From: Terriglobia bacterium
GTDB taxonomy: Bacteria; Acidobacteriota; Terriglobia; Acidiferrales; UBA7541
Length of the DNA stretch: 64,000 nt
Direction of reading: 5' to 3'
Assembly (NCBI GenBank): GCA_020073585.1
Contig: JAIQEV010000010.1
Location: 22,334 to 86,333 of the forward strand
Shown: piece by piece, positions 1 through 8,835 of the stretch
Numbering within the stretch: the first letter of the stretch is position 1
How the letters are laid out: every line of letters begins with the position of its first letter
Translations under genes and position numbers: made by a program
Notes under the pieces: generated by a model
What the model saw: the letters and a program-made list of their open reading frames with translations, nothing else
The model's database searches: none
Told to the model about the DNA's origin: nothing

Positions 1-1
1 G

Positions 2-262
2 TTCGGATTGGGCGTCGTGGCTTTTGTCTTCAAACGCAACATCATCACCATTTTCATGTCCATCGAGCTGATGCTCAACGCCGTGAACCTGGCCTTCGTG
101 GCCTTCAGCCAGGCGCTGGGCAAGCTGGACGGGCAGGTGTTCGTGCTGTTCGTGATCGTGGTGGCGGCGGCGGAAGCCGCTGTCGGCCTGGGGATAATCA
201 TTCTGATCGCGCGGAACCGGCAGTCGCTGAACGTCGAGCGCGTGAACCTGTTGAAATTCTGA
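2..262 (+). CDS. nuoK: NADH-quinone oxidoreductase subunit K, copy 1 (5' end cut by window edge)
   Basis: Membrane-arm subunit of proton-pumping complex I (MrpC-like). The reading frame is open to the first base of the window, and the family's first helix and natural start are missing, so the gene is truncated at its 5' end by the window and is not a short protein. Helices 2 and 3 are visible, with the conserved membrane glutamates in [10 protein letters not shown] and [10 protein letters not shown]. The stop codon overlaps the nuoL start (TGATG), showing translational coupling. A second, complete nuoK lies at 12.7-13.0 kb on the other strand. Confidence 0.93.
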   Translation, partial: FGLGVVAFVFKRNIITIFMSIELMLNAVNLAFVAFSQALGKLDGQVFVLFVIVVAAAEAAVGLGIIILIARNRQSLNVERVNLLKF

Positions 263-2250
263 TGCCCATACTCACTCATCTCTGGATTATTCCGCTGCTG
301 CCGCTGCTGGGTGCGGCCATCAATGGCCTCTTGGGCGCGAAATGGCCGAACAGGACGGTCAGCGCCGTGGCCGTCGGCTCGACCGGGCTGTCGTTCCTGG
401 CCGCGCTGGAGTGCGTGCGCGAGTTTCTGCTGCTCCGCCCCGAACAGATTCCCTGGGTGCAGCAGTACTTCACGTGGATCACCGCGGGCACGTTCCGCGC
501 GGGCTTCGACCTGCAGGTGGACCAGCTCACCATCGTGATGCTGATGGTGGTCACGGGAGTCGGCTGGCTCATCCACATCTACTCGATGGGCTACATGGGG
601 CACGAGGGCGGCTACTACCGATTCTTCTCCTACCTGAATCTGTTCATGTTCTTCATGCTGATTCTGGTGCTGGGCGCGAACTACGTGGTGCTCTTCGTGG
701 GCTGGGAGGGCGTGGGGCTGGCGAGCTACCTGCTCATCGGCTTCTACTTCCTGAAGAAGTCGGCCTCCGACGCGGGCAAGAAAGCGTTCATCGTCAACCG
801 CATCGGCGATTTCGGGTTCATGCTCGGGATGTTCCTGCTGTACCGCACCTTCGGGACGCTGGACTTCGTGCCGCTGTTCGCCAAGGCCGCGCCGCTGCAC
901 GCGGACGCGCTGGGCCAGGTGGGGGTGGTGACCGCGGCGTGCCTGCTGCTGTTCATGGGCGCCACCGGGAAATCGGCGCAGATTCCGCTGTACGTCTGGC
1001 TGCCGGACGCCATGGAAGGCCCCACGCCGGTCAGCGCGCTGATTCACGCCGCGACCATGGTCACCGCGGGGGTCTACGTGGTGGCGCGCTCGCACGTGCT
1101 CTTCACCCACGCGCCCACGGCCATGCTGGCCGTCGCGGTGGTCGGCGCGGCTACCGCCTTGTTTGCCGCGACCATCGGACTGGTGCAGACGGACATCAAG
1201 AAGGTGCTGGCGTATTCGACGGTCAGCCAGCTTGGCTACATGTTCCTGGCCTGCGGCGTGGGCGCGTTTTCCGCGGGCATCTTCCACCTGATGACCCACG
1301 CCTTTTTCAAGGCGCTGCTCTTCCTGGCCGCCGGGAGCGTCATCCACGCCATGGGCGGGGAGCAGGACATGCGCCGCATGGGCGGGCTGAGCGGCAAGAT
1401 TCGCTGGACCTACCTGACCATGCTCATGGGCACGCTGGCCATCGCCGGCGCGCCGCTCTTTGCCGGCTTTTTCAGCAAGGACGCCATCCTCTTCAGCGCC
1501 TTCCAGAGCGAAACGGGCGGGCACATCCTGTACGCCGCCGGGCTGTTCAGCGCCCTGCTGACCGCGTTCTACATGTTCCGGCTGATCTTCCTGACCTTCC
1601 ACGGCCAGCCGCGCTTCGACGAGCATCACGTGCACGTGCACGAATCGCCGAAGAGCATGCTAGCGCCACTGGCGATCCTGGCCGTGCTCTCGATTACGGG
1701 CGGCTGGATGGCCGCGCCGGCCTTCTGGGGCGGTCCGGACCACTTCGCGGCGTTCCTCGCGCCGGTCTTCGGCGCTGGGGGCGCGGAGGCCGGAGCGGAA
1801 GCCGCAGGGCCGGCCGCGGAGGCCGCTGCGCACTCGCTGGAGCTGACAATGGCCGGGGTGGCCGTGTTCACGGCGCTGGCCGGCTTCCTGATCGCCTTCT
1901 GGCTGTATATCCGCAAGCCCGGCACGGCCGACCGCATCGCCAATTCCGTCCAAGGCGTCTACACCACGCTGCTCAACAAATATTACGTGGACGAAATCTA
2001 CGCCGCGCTGATCGTCGGCCCGCTCGCCTGGATCTCCGACAATGTGCTGTGGCGGAGCGTGGACGCCGCGGGCATCGACGGCGCGGTCAACGGCGTGGCC
2101 CAGGGGACGACCGCCCTGGGCGACCGCCTGCGCCGGGTGCAGTCCGGGAACACGCGCAGCTACGCCGTGTGGGTGGTGATCGGCGCGATCGTGGTGATTC
2201 TCGCGATTTTCTGGCCGCTGCTCAAACCGGCCGTGGGAATGGTGCCCTGA
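262..2250 (+). CDS. nuoL: NADH-quinone oxidoreductase subunit L, copy 1
   Basis: Antiporter-like proton-pumping subunit at the distal end of the complex I membrane arm (662 aa). Hallmarks include YSMGYMGHEGGYYRFF, the loop glutamate in FVGWEGVGLASYL, the RIGDFGFMLG segment, and the GKSAQIPLYVWLPDAMEGP / SALIHAATMVTAGVY region that carries the pumping lysine and histidine. The last ~150 residues contain the long C-terminal amphipathic helix and final anchor (KYYVDEIYAAL). The start overlaps nuoK by one base and nuoM follows after one base, so K-L-M-N read as one transcript. An Ala/Glu-rich stretch near residues 505-525 is probably a lineage-specific loop. Confidence 0.97.
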   Translation: MPILTHLWIIPLLPLLGAAINGLLGAKWPNRTVSAVAVGSTGLSFLAALECVREFLLLRPEQIPWVQQYFTWITAGTFRAGFDLQVDQLTIVMLMVVTGVGWLIHIYSMGYMGHEGGYYRFFSYLNLFMFFMLILVLGANYVVLFVGWEGVGLASYLLIGFYFLKKSASDAGKKAFIVNRIGDFGFMLGMFLLYRTFGTLDFVPLFAKAAPLHADALGQVGVVTAACLLLFMGATGKSAQIPLYVWLPDAMEGPTPVSALIHAATMVTAGVYVVARSHVLFTHAPTAMLAVAVVGAATALFAATIGLVQTDIKKVLAYSTVSQLGYMFLACGVGAFSAGIFHLMTHAFFKALLFLAAGSVIHAMGGEQDMRRMGGLSGKIRWTYLTMLMGTLAIAGAPLFAGFFSKDAILFSAFQSETGGHILYAAGLFSALLTAFYMFRLIFLTFHGQPRFDEHHVHVHESPKSMLAPLAILAVLSITGGWMAAPAFWGGPDHFAAFLAPVFGAGGAEAGAEAAGPAAEAAAHSLELTMAGVAVFTALAGFLIAFWLYIRKPGTADRIANSVQGVYTTLLNKYYVDEIYAALIVGPLAWISDNVLWRSVDAAGIDGAVNGVAQGTTALGDRLRRVQSGNTRSYAVWVVIGAIVVILAIFWPLLKPAVGMVP

Positions 2251-2251
2251 G

Positions 2252-3847
2252 ATGGCTGGCGGACATTTGCTGACGATTCTCACTTTCCTCCCCGCGCTGG
2301 GCGCGCTGGGGTTGCTGCTGCTGCGCGGCGAGGACCAGGAATGGATCCGCCGCCTGGCGCTGGCCGTCTCCGTTGCCGAATTCGGCCTTTCGCTGCTGCT
2401 GATCCCGGCCGTACCGCTCGGCTCCGCGGGCTATCACCTGGAAGAGTTCCGCGCCTGGATCGCTTCCCCGCCGATTCACTATCACCTCGGGGTGGACGGC
2501 ATCAGCCTGTTCCTGGTGATCCTGACGACGTTCCTCACGCCCATCTCCATCCTGGCATCGTGGAAGAGCATCCAGCACCGCGTGAAGGAATTCTTCGTCA
2601 TGCTGCTGCTCCTCGAGGTGGGCGTCGTCGGCGTCTTCCTCTCGCTGGACCTCTTCCTCTTCTTCCTGTTCTGGGAAGTGATGCTCCTGCCCATGTACTT
2701 CCTGATCGGCATCTGGGGCCACGAGCGGCGCATCTACGCCGCCGTCAAGTTCGTGCTGTACACCATGGCCGGCTCGATCCTGATGCTGGTGGGCATCGTC
2801 TGGCTCTATACCATCACCGGCACGTTCGACCTGCCGGCGATCCAGAAGATGCTGCAGGCGGGCCTGGTGGTGCTCTCGCCGCGCGCCGAGCTGCTGCTCT
2901 TCGCCGCCTTCTTCCTGGCCTTCGCCATCAAGGTGCCGCTCTTCCCGCTGCACACCTGGCTGCCGGACGCGCACGTGGAAGCGCCCACGGCGGGGTCCGT
3001 GATTCTGGCCGGGGTGCTGCTGAAGATGGGCACCTACGGCATGATCCGCTTCTGCCTGCCGCTCTTCCCCGATGCTTCGCGGCGCGCCGCGCCGCTGGTT
3101 GCGGCGCTGGCCATCATCGGCATCATCTACGGGGCGCTGGTCGCGCTGGTGCAGCCCAACCTGAAGAAGCTGGTGGCCTACTCCTCGGTCAGCCACCTGG
3201 GCTTCGTGGTCCTGGGCATCTTCGCCTTCAATACCATTTCCATGCAGGGCGCCGTCTACCAGATGCTCAATCACGGCATCTCGACCGGCGCGCTCTTCCT
3301 CCTGGTGGGCATGCTCTACGACCGCCGGCACACGTTCGAAATCGCGGAGTACGGCGGCCTGGCCACGCCCATGCCGCGCCTCGCGGCCTTCTTCCTCTTC
3401 GCGGCGCTGTCCTCGCTGGGCCTGCCGCTGCTGAACGGCTTTGTCGGGGAATACCTGATTCTCCTGGGCACTTACCAGCGGCACTGGAATTGGGCGGTGT
3501 GGGCCGCGCTGGGCGTGATTCTCTCGGCCTGCTACCTGCTGTGGTCCTATCAGCGGGTTTTCTTCGGCGAGGTCACGCACGGAAAGAACCGCGAGCTGCC
3601 GGATGCCTCGGCGCGGGAAAAATGGATTTTGGCGGCGATGGCCGTGGTCATCCTGTGGATGGGCATCGGCTCGCCCATGTTCACGCAGCGCTTCGCCGCT
3701 TCCTGCCAGAACGTCCTGGACCAGATGCAGCGCAACCAGGCTCAGGAAGCCGCCGCGCCGCCAGCGCCCGGAATCTCGAACGCGCCCGTGGCCGCAAGCG
3801 TTCCCGGCGCGCCGCATATTTCAGTGGAAAGGCTCGGAAACCGTTAA
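2252..3847 (+). CDS. nuoM: NADH-quinone oxidoreductase subunit M, copy 1
   Basis: Second antiporter-like subunit of the complex I membrane arm (531 aa). Diagnostic motifs are GVDGISLFLVILTT, the membrane glutamate in LFWEVMLLPMYFLIG, and FAIKVPLFPLHTWLPDAH followed by EAPTAGSVILAGVLLKMG, which carry the conserved lysine and histidine of the proton channel. About 14 hydrophobic segments are evident. It starts one base after nuoL and ends immediately before nuoN. The ~45 C-terminal residues are Ala/Pro-rich and hydrophilic and look lineage-specific. Copy 2 (8836-10458) is clearly homologous but diverged, so the two operons are not a recent duplication. Confidence 0.97.
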   Translation: MAGGHLLTILTFLPALGALGLLLLRGEDQEWIRRLALAVSVAEFGLSLLLIPAVPLGSAGYHLEEFRAWIASPPIHYHLGVDGISLFLVILTTFLTPISILASWKSIQHRVKEFFVMLLLLEVGVVGVFLSLDLFLFFLFWEVMLLPMYFLIGIWGHERRIYAAVKFVLYTMAGSILMLVGIVWLYTITGTFDLPAIQKMLQAGLVVLSPRAELLLFAAFFLAFAIKVPLFPLHTWLPDAHVEAPTAGSVILAGVLLKMGTYGMIRFCLPLFPDASRRAAPLVAALAIIGIIYGALVALVQPNLKKLVAYSSVSHLGFVVLGIFAFNTISMQGAVYQMLNHGISTGALFLLVGMLYDRRHTFEIAEYGGLATPMPRLAAFFLFAALSSLGLPLLNGFVGEYLILLGTYQRHWNWAVWAALGVILSACYLLWSYQRVFFGEVTHGKNRELPDASAREKWILAAMAVVILWMGIGSPMFTQRFAASCQNVLDQMQRNQAQEAAAPPAPGISNAPVAASVPGAPHISVERLGNR

Positions 3848-5272
3848 ATGTTCCCTCTCCGCGAAGATTTTCTGCGTGTCCTGCCGGAGCTGGTCTTCTG
3901 CGCCGGCGGCACGCTGCTCATGTTCCTGCAGCCGTTCGTGCGCAGCCGCCAGGCCTTCTCCTCCCTGGCGCTGCTGGCCTCCGCCGCCGCGACGCTCAGC
4001 GCGGGCTTTGCGGCCCTCACTCCCGGCACGGCCTTCGGCGGCCTGATCCGCGCCGACGGCTTCAGCTTTTTCTTCCATCTGCTGATCGGCCTGGTCGTCT
4101 TTCTGGTGGTTCTGGGCTCGTCGTCCTATCTGGAGCGCGAGCGCCTGGCCCCGGCGGAATTCTACGCGCTGGTGCTCTTCGCTGCCGCCGGCATGGGCGT
4201 GCTGGCCTCGGCGCAAGAGCTGCTTACCGCCTTCATCGGCCTGGAGATGAGCTCCATCTCGAGCTACATCCTGGCCGGCTACCGCCGCGACGCTATCAAG
4301 TCCAGCGAATCGGCGATGAAGTATTTTCTGCTGGGCTCGTTCGCCACCGCCTTTTTCCTGTATGGCATCGCCCTGGTCTACGGCAAGACCGGCACCACGG
4401 TGCTGACGCAGATGGGCTCCGCGGACGTTTCCGACACGGTTCTCAAGCTGGGCTTGGCGCTAATTCTCGTGGGCCTGGGCTTTAAGGTCGCCGCCGCACC
4501 CTTCCAGGTGTGGACCCCGGACGTCTACGAAGGCGCGCCCACGCCGGTTACCGCGCTGTTTTCCGCGGGCCCCAAAGCCGCGGCGTTCGCGCTGCTGCTG
4601 CGCATTTTCGTGATGGTGCCGGCGGCCACGCAACTGTGGTTCTGGGCCTTCTGGCTGCTGGCCGTGCTGACCATGTTCACCGGCAACCTGGGCGCGCTGG
4701 TGCAGAGCAACGTCAAGCGCATGCTGGCCTACAGCTCCATCGCGCACGCCGGCTACCTGCTGGTGGCCTTCGCCGCGCGCAGCGAGATCGGCGTCGCGGC
4801 CATTCTCTTTTACCTGCTGGCTTACGCCCTGGCGAAGCTCGGGGCGTTCACCGTGGTCGGGCATCTCGGCGGCGGCGGGGAGAAGCACCTGGACCTCGAG
4901 GACTACGCCGGCCTGGCCCAGCGCCAGCCCTTCGCCGCCGCGGCGCTGAGCGTCTTCCTGCTCTCGCTGCTGGGGCTTCCGGTCACCGCGGGATTCTTCG
5001 GCAAGTTCTACATCTTCAAGGCCGCGCTGCATTCGCACCTGATCTGGCTGGCGGTGCTCATGGGCCTCAACAGCGTGATCGGGGCCTACTACTACCTGCG
5101 GCTGATCGTGGTGATGTACATGCGCGAGCCGCGCGAGGAAGCGGCCTGCGCGCCCTTCCCGGCGGCGGTGAGCATGGTGCTGACGATCTGCGTGCTGGGC
5201 ACGCTGTATTTCGGACTGTTTCCCAATCACGTCATTTCGTTTGCGCTGAGCCCGGGGCTCTTCGGGCGCTGA
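3848..5272 (+). CDS. nuoN: NADH-quinone oxidoreductase subunit N, copy 1
   Basis: Third antiporter-like subunit of complex I (474 aa), adjacent to the quinone module. Key regions are FIGLEMSSISSYILAGYRRD (membrane glutamate) and FKVAAAPFQVWTPDVYEGAP followed by ALFSAGPKAAAFALLLR, carrying the channel lysines, plus SNVKRMLAYSSIAHAGY. It is the last gene of the first nuo operon: the start follows nuoM directly, and a strong hairpin terminator lies ~85 bases after the stop. It converges on atpE of the opposing nuo-atp operon. It is slightly shorter than copy 2 (506 aa), mainly at the N-terminus. Confidence 0.97.
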   Translation: MFPLREDFLRVLPELVFCAGGTLLMFLQPFVRSRQAFSSLALLASAAATLSAGFAALTPGTAFGGLIRADGFSFFFHLLIGLVVFLVVLGSSSYLERERLAPAEFYALVLFAAAGMGVLASAQELLTAFIGLEMSSISSYILAGYRRDAIKSSESAMKYFLLGSFATAFFLYGIALVYGKTGTTVLTQMGSADVSDTVLKLGLALILVGLGFKVAAAPFQVWTPDVYEGAPTPVTALFSAGPKAAAFALLLRIFVMVPAATQLWFWAFWLLAVLTMFTGNLGALVQSNVKRMLAYSSIAHAGYLLVAFAARSEIGVAAILFYLLAYALAKLGAFTVVGHLGGGGEKHLDLEDYAGLAQRQPFAAAALSVFLLSLLGLPVTAGFFGKFYIFKAALHSHLIWLAVLMGLNSVIGAYYYLRLIVVMYMREPREEAACAPFPAAVSMVLTICVLGTLYFGLFPNHVISFALSPGLFGR

Positions 5273-5276
5273 GCGA

Positions 5277-5309
5277 AGTTAACAGTTGAAAGTTAGAAGT
5301 TGAAAGTTA
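5277..5309. repeat. Low-complexity tandem words (AGTTGAAAGTT type)
   Basis: Two imperfect copies of a word close to AGTTGAAAGTTA sit just after the nuoN stop. A similar run in the opposite orientation occurs at about 32974-33009 before moeA. The class is intergenic and AT-rich compared with the surrounding genes. No function is assigned. Confidence 0.5.
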
Positions 5310-5355
5310 AGAACTCGGAGATCTTGCTTCCGTCCGGGTTGGTCTACGAACAAGA

Positions 5356-5387
5356 AAACGCCCGGAGGCTTGCGCCTCCGGGCGTTT
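5356..5387. terminator. Bidirectional intrinsic terminator between nuoN and atpE
   Basis: A perfect 14-bp stem (AAACGCCCGGAGGC with its complement) closes a four-base TTGC loop. The A-rich 5' side and T-rich 3' side give a U-tract on either strand. It lies midway between two convergent operons ending at 5272 (+) and 5411 (-), so it probably ends both transcripts. Confidence 0.85.
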
Positions 5388-5410
5388 CTCGAAACTCTTC
5401 TGTTTTCCGG

Positions 5411-5722
5411 TTAGACCTTCACGAAGATGATGACCAGCGTGAGCAGGGCCAGGGTCTCGATGAACACCAGGCCGAGAATCATGGCCGTGCGGATCGCGGC
5501 CGCCGCTCCGGGATTCCGCGCCATGCCTTCGCAAGCCGCGGAGGCCACCCTGGACTGCCCCAGCGCGCCGCCGAAGGCCGCCAGCGCCATACCGAACGCC
5601 GCGGCGATGGCGATCGCCCCGCTCTTGCCGCCGCCTGCCGCTTCCGTACCCTGCGCAAACGCGGCCGGCGCCACCAGCAGAGCCGTCACGAGCGCACTGA
5701 GCATGAACGTCACTTTTTTCAT
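5411..5722 (-). CDS. atpE: F0F1 ATP synthase subunit c with N-terminal signal-like extension
   Basis: Proteolipid that forms the rotor ring of ATP synthase. The ATG at 5722 is chosen because AAAGGAGG lies just upstream and the product then begins MKKVTFMLSALVTALLVAPAAFAQ, a typical cleavable signal sequence, giving 103 aa instead of the usual ~80. The two membrane hairpin helices follow, with the polar loop (ASAACEGMARNP) and the ion-binding glutamate in GLVFIETLALL. A glutamine (GALGQSR) sits where Na+-type rings have one, and a Thr follows the Glu, but the next residue is Leu, so H+ or Na+ specificity cannot be read safely. It is last in the nuo-atp operon; no b, delta or F1 genes follow. 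Confidence 0.95.
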   Translation of the reverse strand: MKKVTFMLSALVTALLVAPAAFAQGTEAAGGGKSGAIAIAAAFGMALAAFGGALGQSRVASAACEGMARNPGAAAAIRTAMILGLVFIETLALLTLVIIFVKV

Positions 5723-5825
5723 TACTGCCTCCTTTAAATTGCCGCCAGGAGGTGGTTCCCGGCTCGACGTGCTGCCAACCGGTCTCACACTGGAGCGGCC
5801 GAACAAACCCGAAAAACGCGCGCGG

Positions 5826-6641
5826 CTAGTGCTCTTCCGCGGTGGCCATCCCGATATAGATCGCCGGGAGCAGCGTGAACACGTAGCTCTGAATGATCGC
5901 AACGAAAAGGTGCAGCCCGATAAAGATCAGCGGGATGCTGGCCGGGAAGACCCCCAGAAGCACGCCCAGCACCGGGCTCTTGGACCAGCCCCAGGCCACC
6001 GGCTGGACCAGGAGGCCCAGAAAAATCACATACAGCAGCTCGCTGGCAAAAATATTGGCCCACAGACGAACGGTGAGAGAAAGCACGCGCGAGCAGGCGC
6101 TGATGATCTCCACGGGGAAAATCAGCCCGGACAGGGCCTTGACCGGCCCCGCGAACGTTTTCAAATAGCCGCCGACACCGTGATGGCGAATGCCCTGCAA
6201 GTTGAAATAGAAAAAGGTGAGAATGGCGCAGGCGAGGGGCACGGTCTTCTCCGTCGTCGGCGAAGAGAAGAGCGGAAAAATGCCCAGGACGCTGGACAGC
6301 AGGATGAAGATGGAAATCGAACCGACCACCGGCACGCAGCGCAATCCCTCATGGCCGGCGTTCTCTTCCAGCAAGTCGCGGATCCCGAAGCCGATGGGAT
6401 TGGTGAGTAGCAGCTCGGCCACCTGCTGCGCGCCGCCGGGGCGTTCGACCGAAAGCCGGGAACGCAGCCAGAGCGCCAGGAGCGTGCCCAGGAGGAGCAC
6501 CACCAGGGCCATCACAACGTGCTCGGGAATGGGGAGTTCGGGGTCCGCCGGATGGATATGCAGCGCGGAGAGCAGCGCGAGGGCGAGAGAGCCCAGGTAG
6601 TGATTGACGAAGTGAGTCAGCCCGCTTACGTGATGTTCCAT
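5826..6641 (-). CDS. atpB: F0F1 ATP synthase subunit a
   Basis: Stator subunit carrying the proton half-channels (271 aa from the ATG at 6641, which begins MEHHVSG; upstream in-frame starts would overlap the preceding gene). The essential arginine is present in SLTVRLWANIF, aligned with the canonical SLRLFGN motif. The LGIFPLFSSPT helix and the C-terminal FVAIIQSYVFTLLPAIYI helix are typical. It starts five bases after the atpI stop and is followed, after ~100 bases, by atpE. Replacement of the usual G-N by A-N after the arginine is a small lineage difference. Confidence 0.96.
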   Translation of the reverse strand: MEHHVSGLTHFVNHYLGSLALALLSALHIHPADPELPIPEHVVMALVVLLLGTLLALWLRSRLSVERPGGAQQVAELLLTNPIGFGIRDLLEENAGHEGLRCVPVVGSISIFILLSSVLGIFPLFSSPTTEKTVPLACAILTFFYFNLQGIRHHGVGGYLKTFAGPVKALSGLIFPVEIISACSRVLSLTVRLWANIFASELLYVIFLGLLVQPVAWGWSKSPVLGVLLGVFPASIPLIFIGLHLFVAIIQSYVFTLLPAIYIGMATAEEH

Positions 6642-6646
6642 TCGCT

Positions 6647-7039
6647 CTAGTCCAGGGGATGCAGGATTTCGTACACACTCGCCGCCAGCGTCGCGGCTCC
6701 CAAAGCACACAGACCGACTAACATGCTCAAAATGGGAACCTTAAAGATTTTAAAATTAACATAGATCGCGACGGCGATCAAGACGTAGCGGCCGGCGAAG
6801 CGCACCCAGGTCCCCAGCGGAACGCGCGGTTTGGGCGCGCCCTCCTGGGCCGTGGAGAGCAGTTGCAAGCCGTCCAGGGCGTCCTGCAGCCAGCGGAAAT
6901 TCAGCCAGGCAAGTAGAGCGCCCACGAACAGACCCAGGCCCCAGCGCCAGCCGTAGCGCACCGCCACGATGACGCCCGCCGCAGCGCCGAGAACGGGCGT
7001 CAGCCAGAGGATCCTCTGTTCGATGCGTTGGAAGTGCAC
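6647..7039 (-). CDS. atpI: ATP synthase subunit I-like membrane protein
   Basis: Small membrane protein of the ATP synthase I family, thought to assist c-ring or ATP synthase assembly. The GTG at 7039 is preferred because it follows the upstream stop (7044) with an AAGGGG sequence nearby and gives a 130-aa product beginning VHFQRIEQRILWL. Four hydrophobic segments are visible, with the family's aromatic FRWLQDAL pattern between helices 2 and 3. Its place directly before atpB matches the usual I-B-E order. Sequence conservation in this family is low, so the name rests partly on context. Confidence 0.8.
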   Translation of the reverse strand: MHFQRIEQRILWLTPVLGAAAGVIVAVRYGWRWGLGLFVGALLAWLNFRWLQDALDGLQLLSTAQEGAPKPRVPLGTWVRFAGRYVLIAVAIYVNFKIFKVPILSMLVGLCALGAATLAASVYEILHPLD

Positions 7040-7043
7040 GCCC

Positions 7044-7316
7044 TCAGCGCCCCTTATTTTCGTCGCCGTTGCCCGGCAGGCGGCGCAGGACGTCGCGCAC
7101 CCCGGCAATGAAGCCCAGGGCGCCAAAGACCAGCATGAGAACGGGCTTGGTGTGCAGCCAGCGGTCCAGAAAATAGCCCATCAGCCCGCCCACGACGATC
7201 GCCGAGACGAGCACGAAGGGCAGTTCCATGGCCATCGCGAGCTGCTGCGCAGCGGTCGGCGCGGGCCGCTTGCCCGGCGGGGGGGTGGCTCCGGTGGTGG
7301 AGGGCTTATCGTCCAA
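7044..7316 (-). CDS. atpZ: AtpZ/ATPase gene 1-type small membrane protein
   Basis: Short protein with two membrane helices (PFVLVSAIVVGGLMGYFLDR and PVLMLVFGALGFIAGVRDVL), the shape of the F0F1 ATPase gene-1/AtpZ family encoded at the head of many atp operons and linked to Mg2+/Ca2+ transport or assembly. The start is uncertain. The first ATG (7382) would overlap nuoN by 77 bases, so the TTG at 7316, overlapping only 11 bases, is used; no clear ribosome site is seen. It couples the end of the nuo genes to the atp genes in one operon. Confidence 0.7.
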   Translation of the reverse strand: MDDKPSTTGATPPPGKRPAPTAAQQLAMAMELPFVLVSAIVVGGLMGYFLDRWLHTKPVLMLVFGALGFIAGVRDVLRRLPGNGDENKGR

Positions 7317-8826
7317 TGGCGAACGCGTAGCGCGCCAGTTGCGCGAAGGGTTCAGGATAAACCCCCGCGGCGAGGGATACAAATACCGTGACGGTCAGGG
7401 CCACGGTCTGCGCCGCGCTGATCTCCGGGAGCGGGGCGTCGCCCGGCTGCTTCATCCAGGCGTGCACCACGATGCGGAAGTAGTAGTACAGCGCGGGTAC
7501 GATGTACAGCGCGGCCAGCACCGCCAGCACCGGGTGATGCGTTTCGATGAGCGACTGCAGAATGTAGTACTTGCCCATGAAGCCCGCCGTCGGCGGAATG
7601 CCCGCGAGCGAGAGCATGAAGATGAGCAGCAGCAGGGCCGCCGCGGGGCTGCGCTGGTAGAGGCCATTGAGGTCCTCGAGTTCGTCGCCGATCAGGCCCT
7701 TGCGGCGCAGCACGATGACCACCGCGAACGCCCCGATGGTCATGAAGACATAGACGAAGAGGTAGTAGGCGATGCCCTGGAAGCCGGTGTTATTGCCGCC
7801 CACCAGGCCCAGCAGAATGAAGCCCACGTGGGCGATCGAGGAGTAGGCCAGCAGGCGCTTGACGTTGGTCTGCGTGATGGCCGCGAAGTTGCCCCAGGTG
7901 AGCGAGGCCACGGCCACGCCGGCCACGATGTACATCCAGCTGTGGTGCGTGGCCCCGAAAACCGCGATGAACAGCCGCAGCAGCAGCGCGAAGCTGGCCG
8001 TCTTCGACGCCACGCTGACGTACGCGGTGACCGGCGTGGGCGCGCCTTCGTAGACGTCCGGCGCCCACTGGTGGAAGGGCACCGCGGCGATCTTGAAGAA
8101 CAGGCCCGCGGCCACGGTCACGAAGGCCACGATGGTGAACCAGTCGGTCAGGCCGCCCATCTGCGAAATCATCGCGCGCCGCCCCAGCATCTGCCCGATC
8201 TGCCCGATGTTCGTCGAGCCGCTCATGCCGTAGAGCAGCGAGAAACCATAGGCCAGAATGCCGGAGCTGAAGGCGCCCAGCAGGACGTATTTCAGGGCGG
8301 CCTCGTTGGAGCGCTTGTCGCGGCGGAGAAAGCCGGTGAGCGCGTAGAAGCTCAGGGCCATGGTCTCCAGGCCCAGGAACAGCACCACCAGGTCGATGCC
8401 CGAGGCCATGAACATCATGCCCACGCAGGCGAAGAGGATCAGCGCGTAGTATTCGCCGTGGTGTTCGTCCTCGATCTCCAGGTAGCGCACCGAGAGGAGC
8501 ACGACCAGGGCGGTGGCCGCCAGAAAGATCGCCGCAAAGTACAGGAAGAAGGAATCCACCAGCAGCGTATCGTGAAAACCGAGAAGATCCGGGCGCTGCG
8601 GGTCCACTTCGGCCTGGATCTGCAGGTGCGCGCGCAGCATCCACAGCGTGTAGCCGCTGAAGAGCGTGCCCATTACCGCCAGCACCGCGTTCAGATACTT
8701 GACGCGCGCCTCCACGAAGAAATCGATCAGCAGGATGCCCAGGCCGAACAGCGTGAGCTCGAGCTGCGGCAGGATGAGGTTGAAGTCCTGGCGGTTGAAG
8801 CTGAATTGGGTGAGCGCGCTCTGCAT
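7306..8826 (-). CDS. nuoN: NADH-quinone oxidoreductase subunit N, copy 2
   Basis: Antiporter-like membrane subunit of complex I (506 aa). Motifs are VLFLGLETMALSFYALTGF (membrane glutamate), FFKIAAVPFHQWAPDVYEGA followed by AYVSVASKTASFALLLR, and TNVKRLLAYSSIAHVGF. It begins nine bases after nuoM and its end overlaps the start assigned to atpZ, linking complex I and ATP synthase genes in one transcript. It is clearly homologous to the copy at 3848-5272 but diverged, with a longer N-terminus. Confidence 0.97.
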   Translation of the reverse strand: MQSALTQFSFNRQDFNLILPQLELTLFGLGILLIDFFVEARVKYLNAVLAVMGTLFSGYTLWMLRAHLQIQAEVDPQRPDLLGFHDTLLVDSFFLYFAAIFLAATALVVLLSVRYLEIEDEHHGEYYALILFACVGMMFMASGIDLVVLFLGLETMALSFYALTGFLRRDKRSNEAALKYVLLGAFSSGILAYGFSLLYGMSGSTNIGQIGQMLGRRAMISQMGGLTDWFTIVAFVTVAAGLFFKIAAVPFHQWAPDVYEGAPTPVTAYVSVASKTASFALLLRLFIAVFGATHHSWMYIVAGVAVASLTWGNFAAITQTNVKRLLAYSSIAHVGFILLGLVGGNNTGFQGIAYYLFVYVFMTIGAFAVVIVLRRKGLIGDELEDLNGLYQRSPAAALLLLIFMLSLAGIPPTAGFMGKYYILQSLIETHHPVLAVLAALYIVPALYYYFRIVVHAWMKQPGDAPLPEISAAQTVALTVTVFVSLAAGVYPEPFAQLARYAFAIGR

Positions 8827-8835
8827 TGCCGTTGG

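Noticed and set aside
2222..3817. 531-codon minus-strand frame opposite nuoM
   Set aside because: Gln/Glu/Arg/His-rich antisense shadow of a membrane protein gene.
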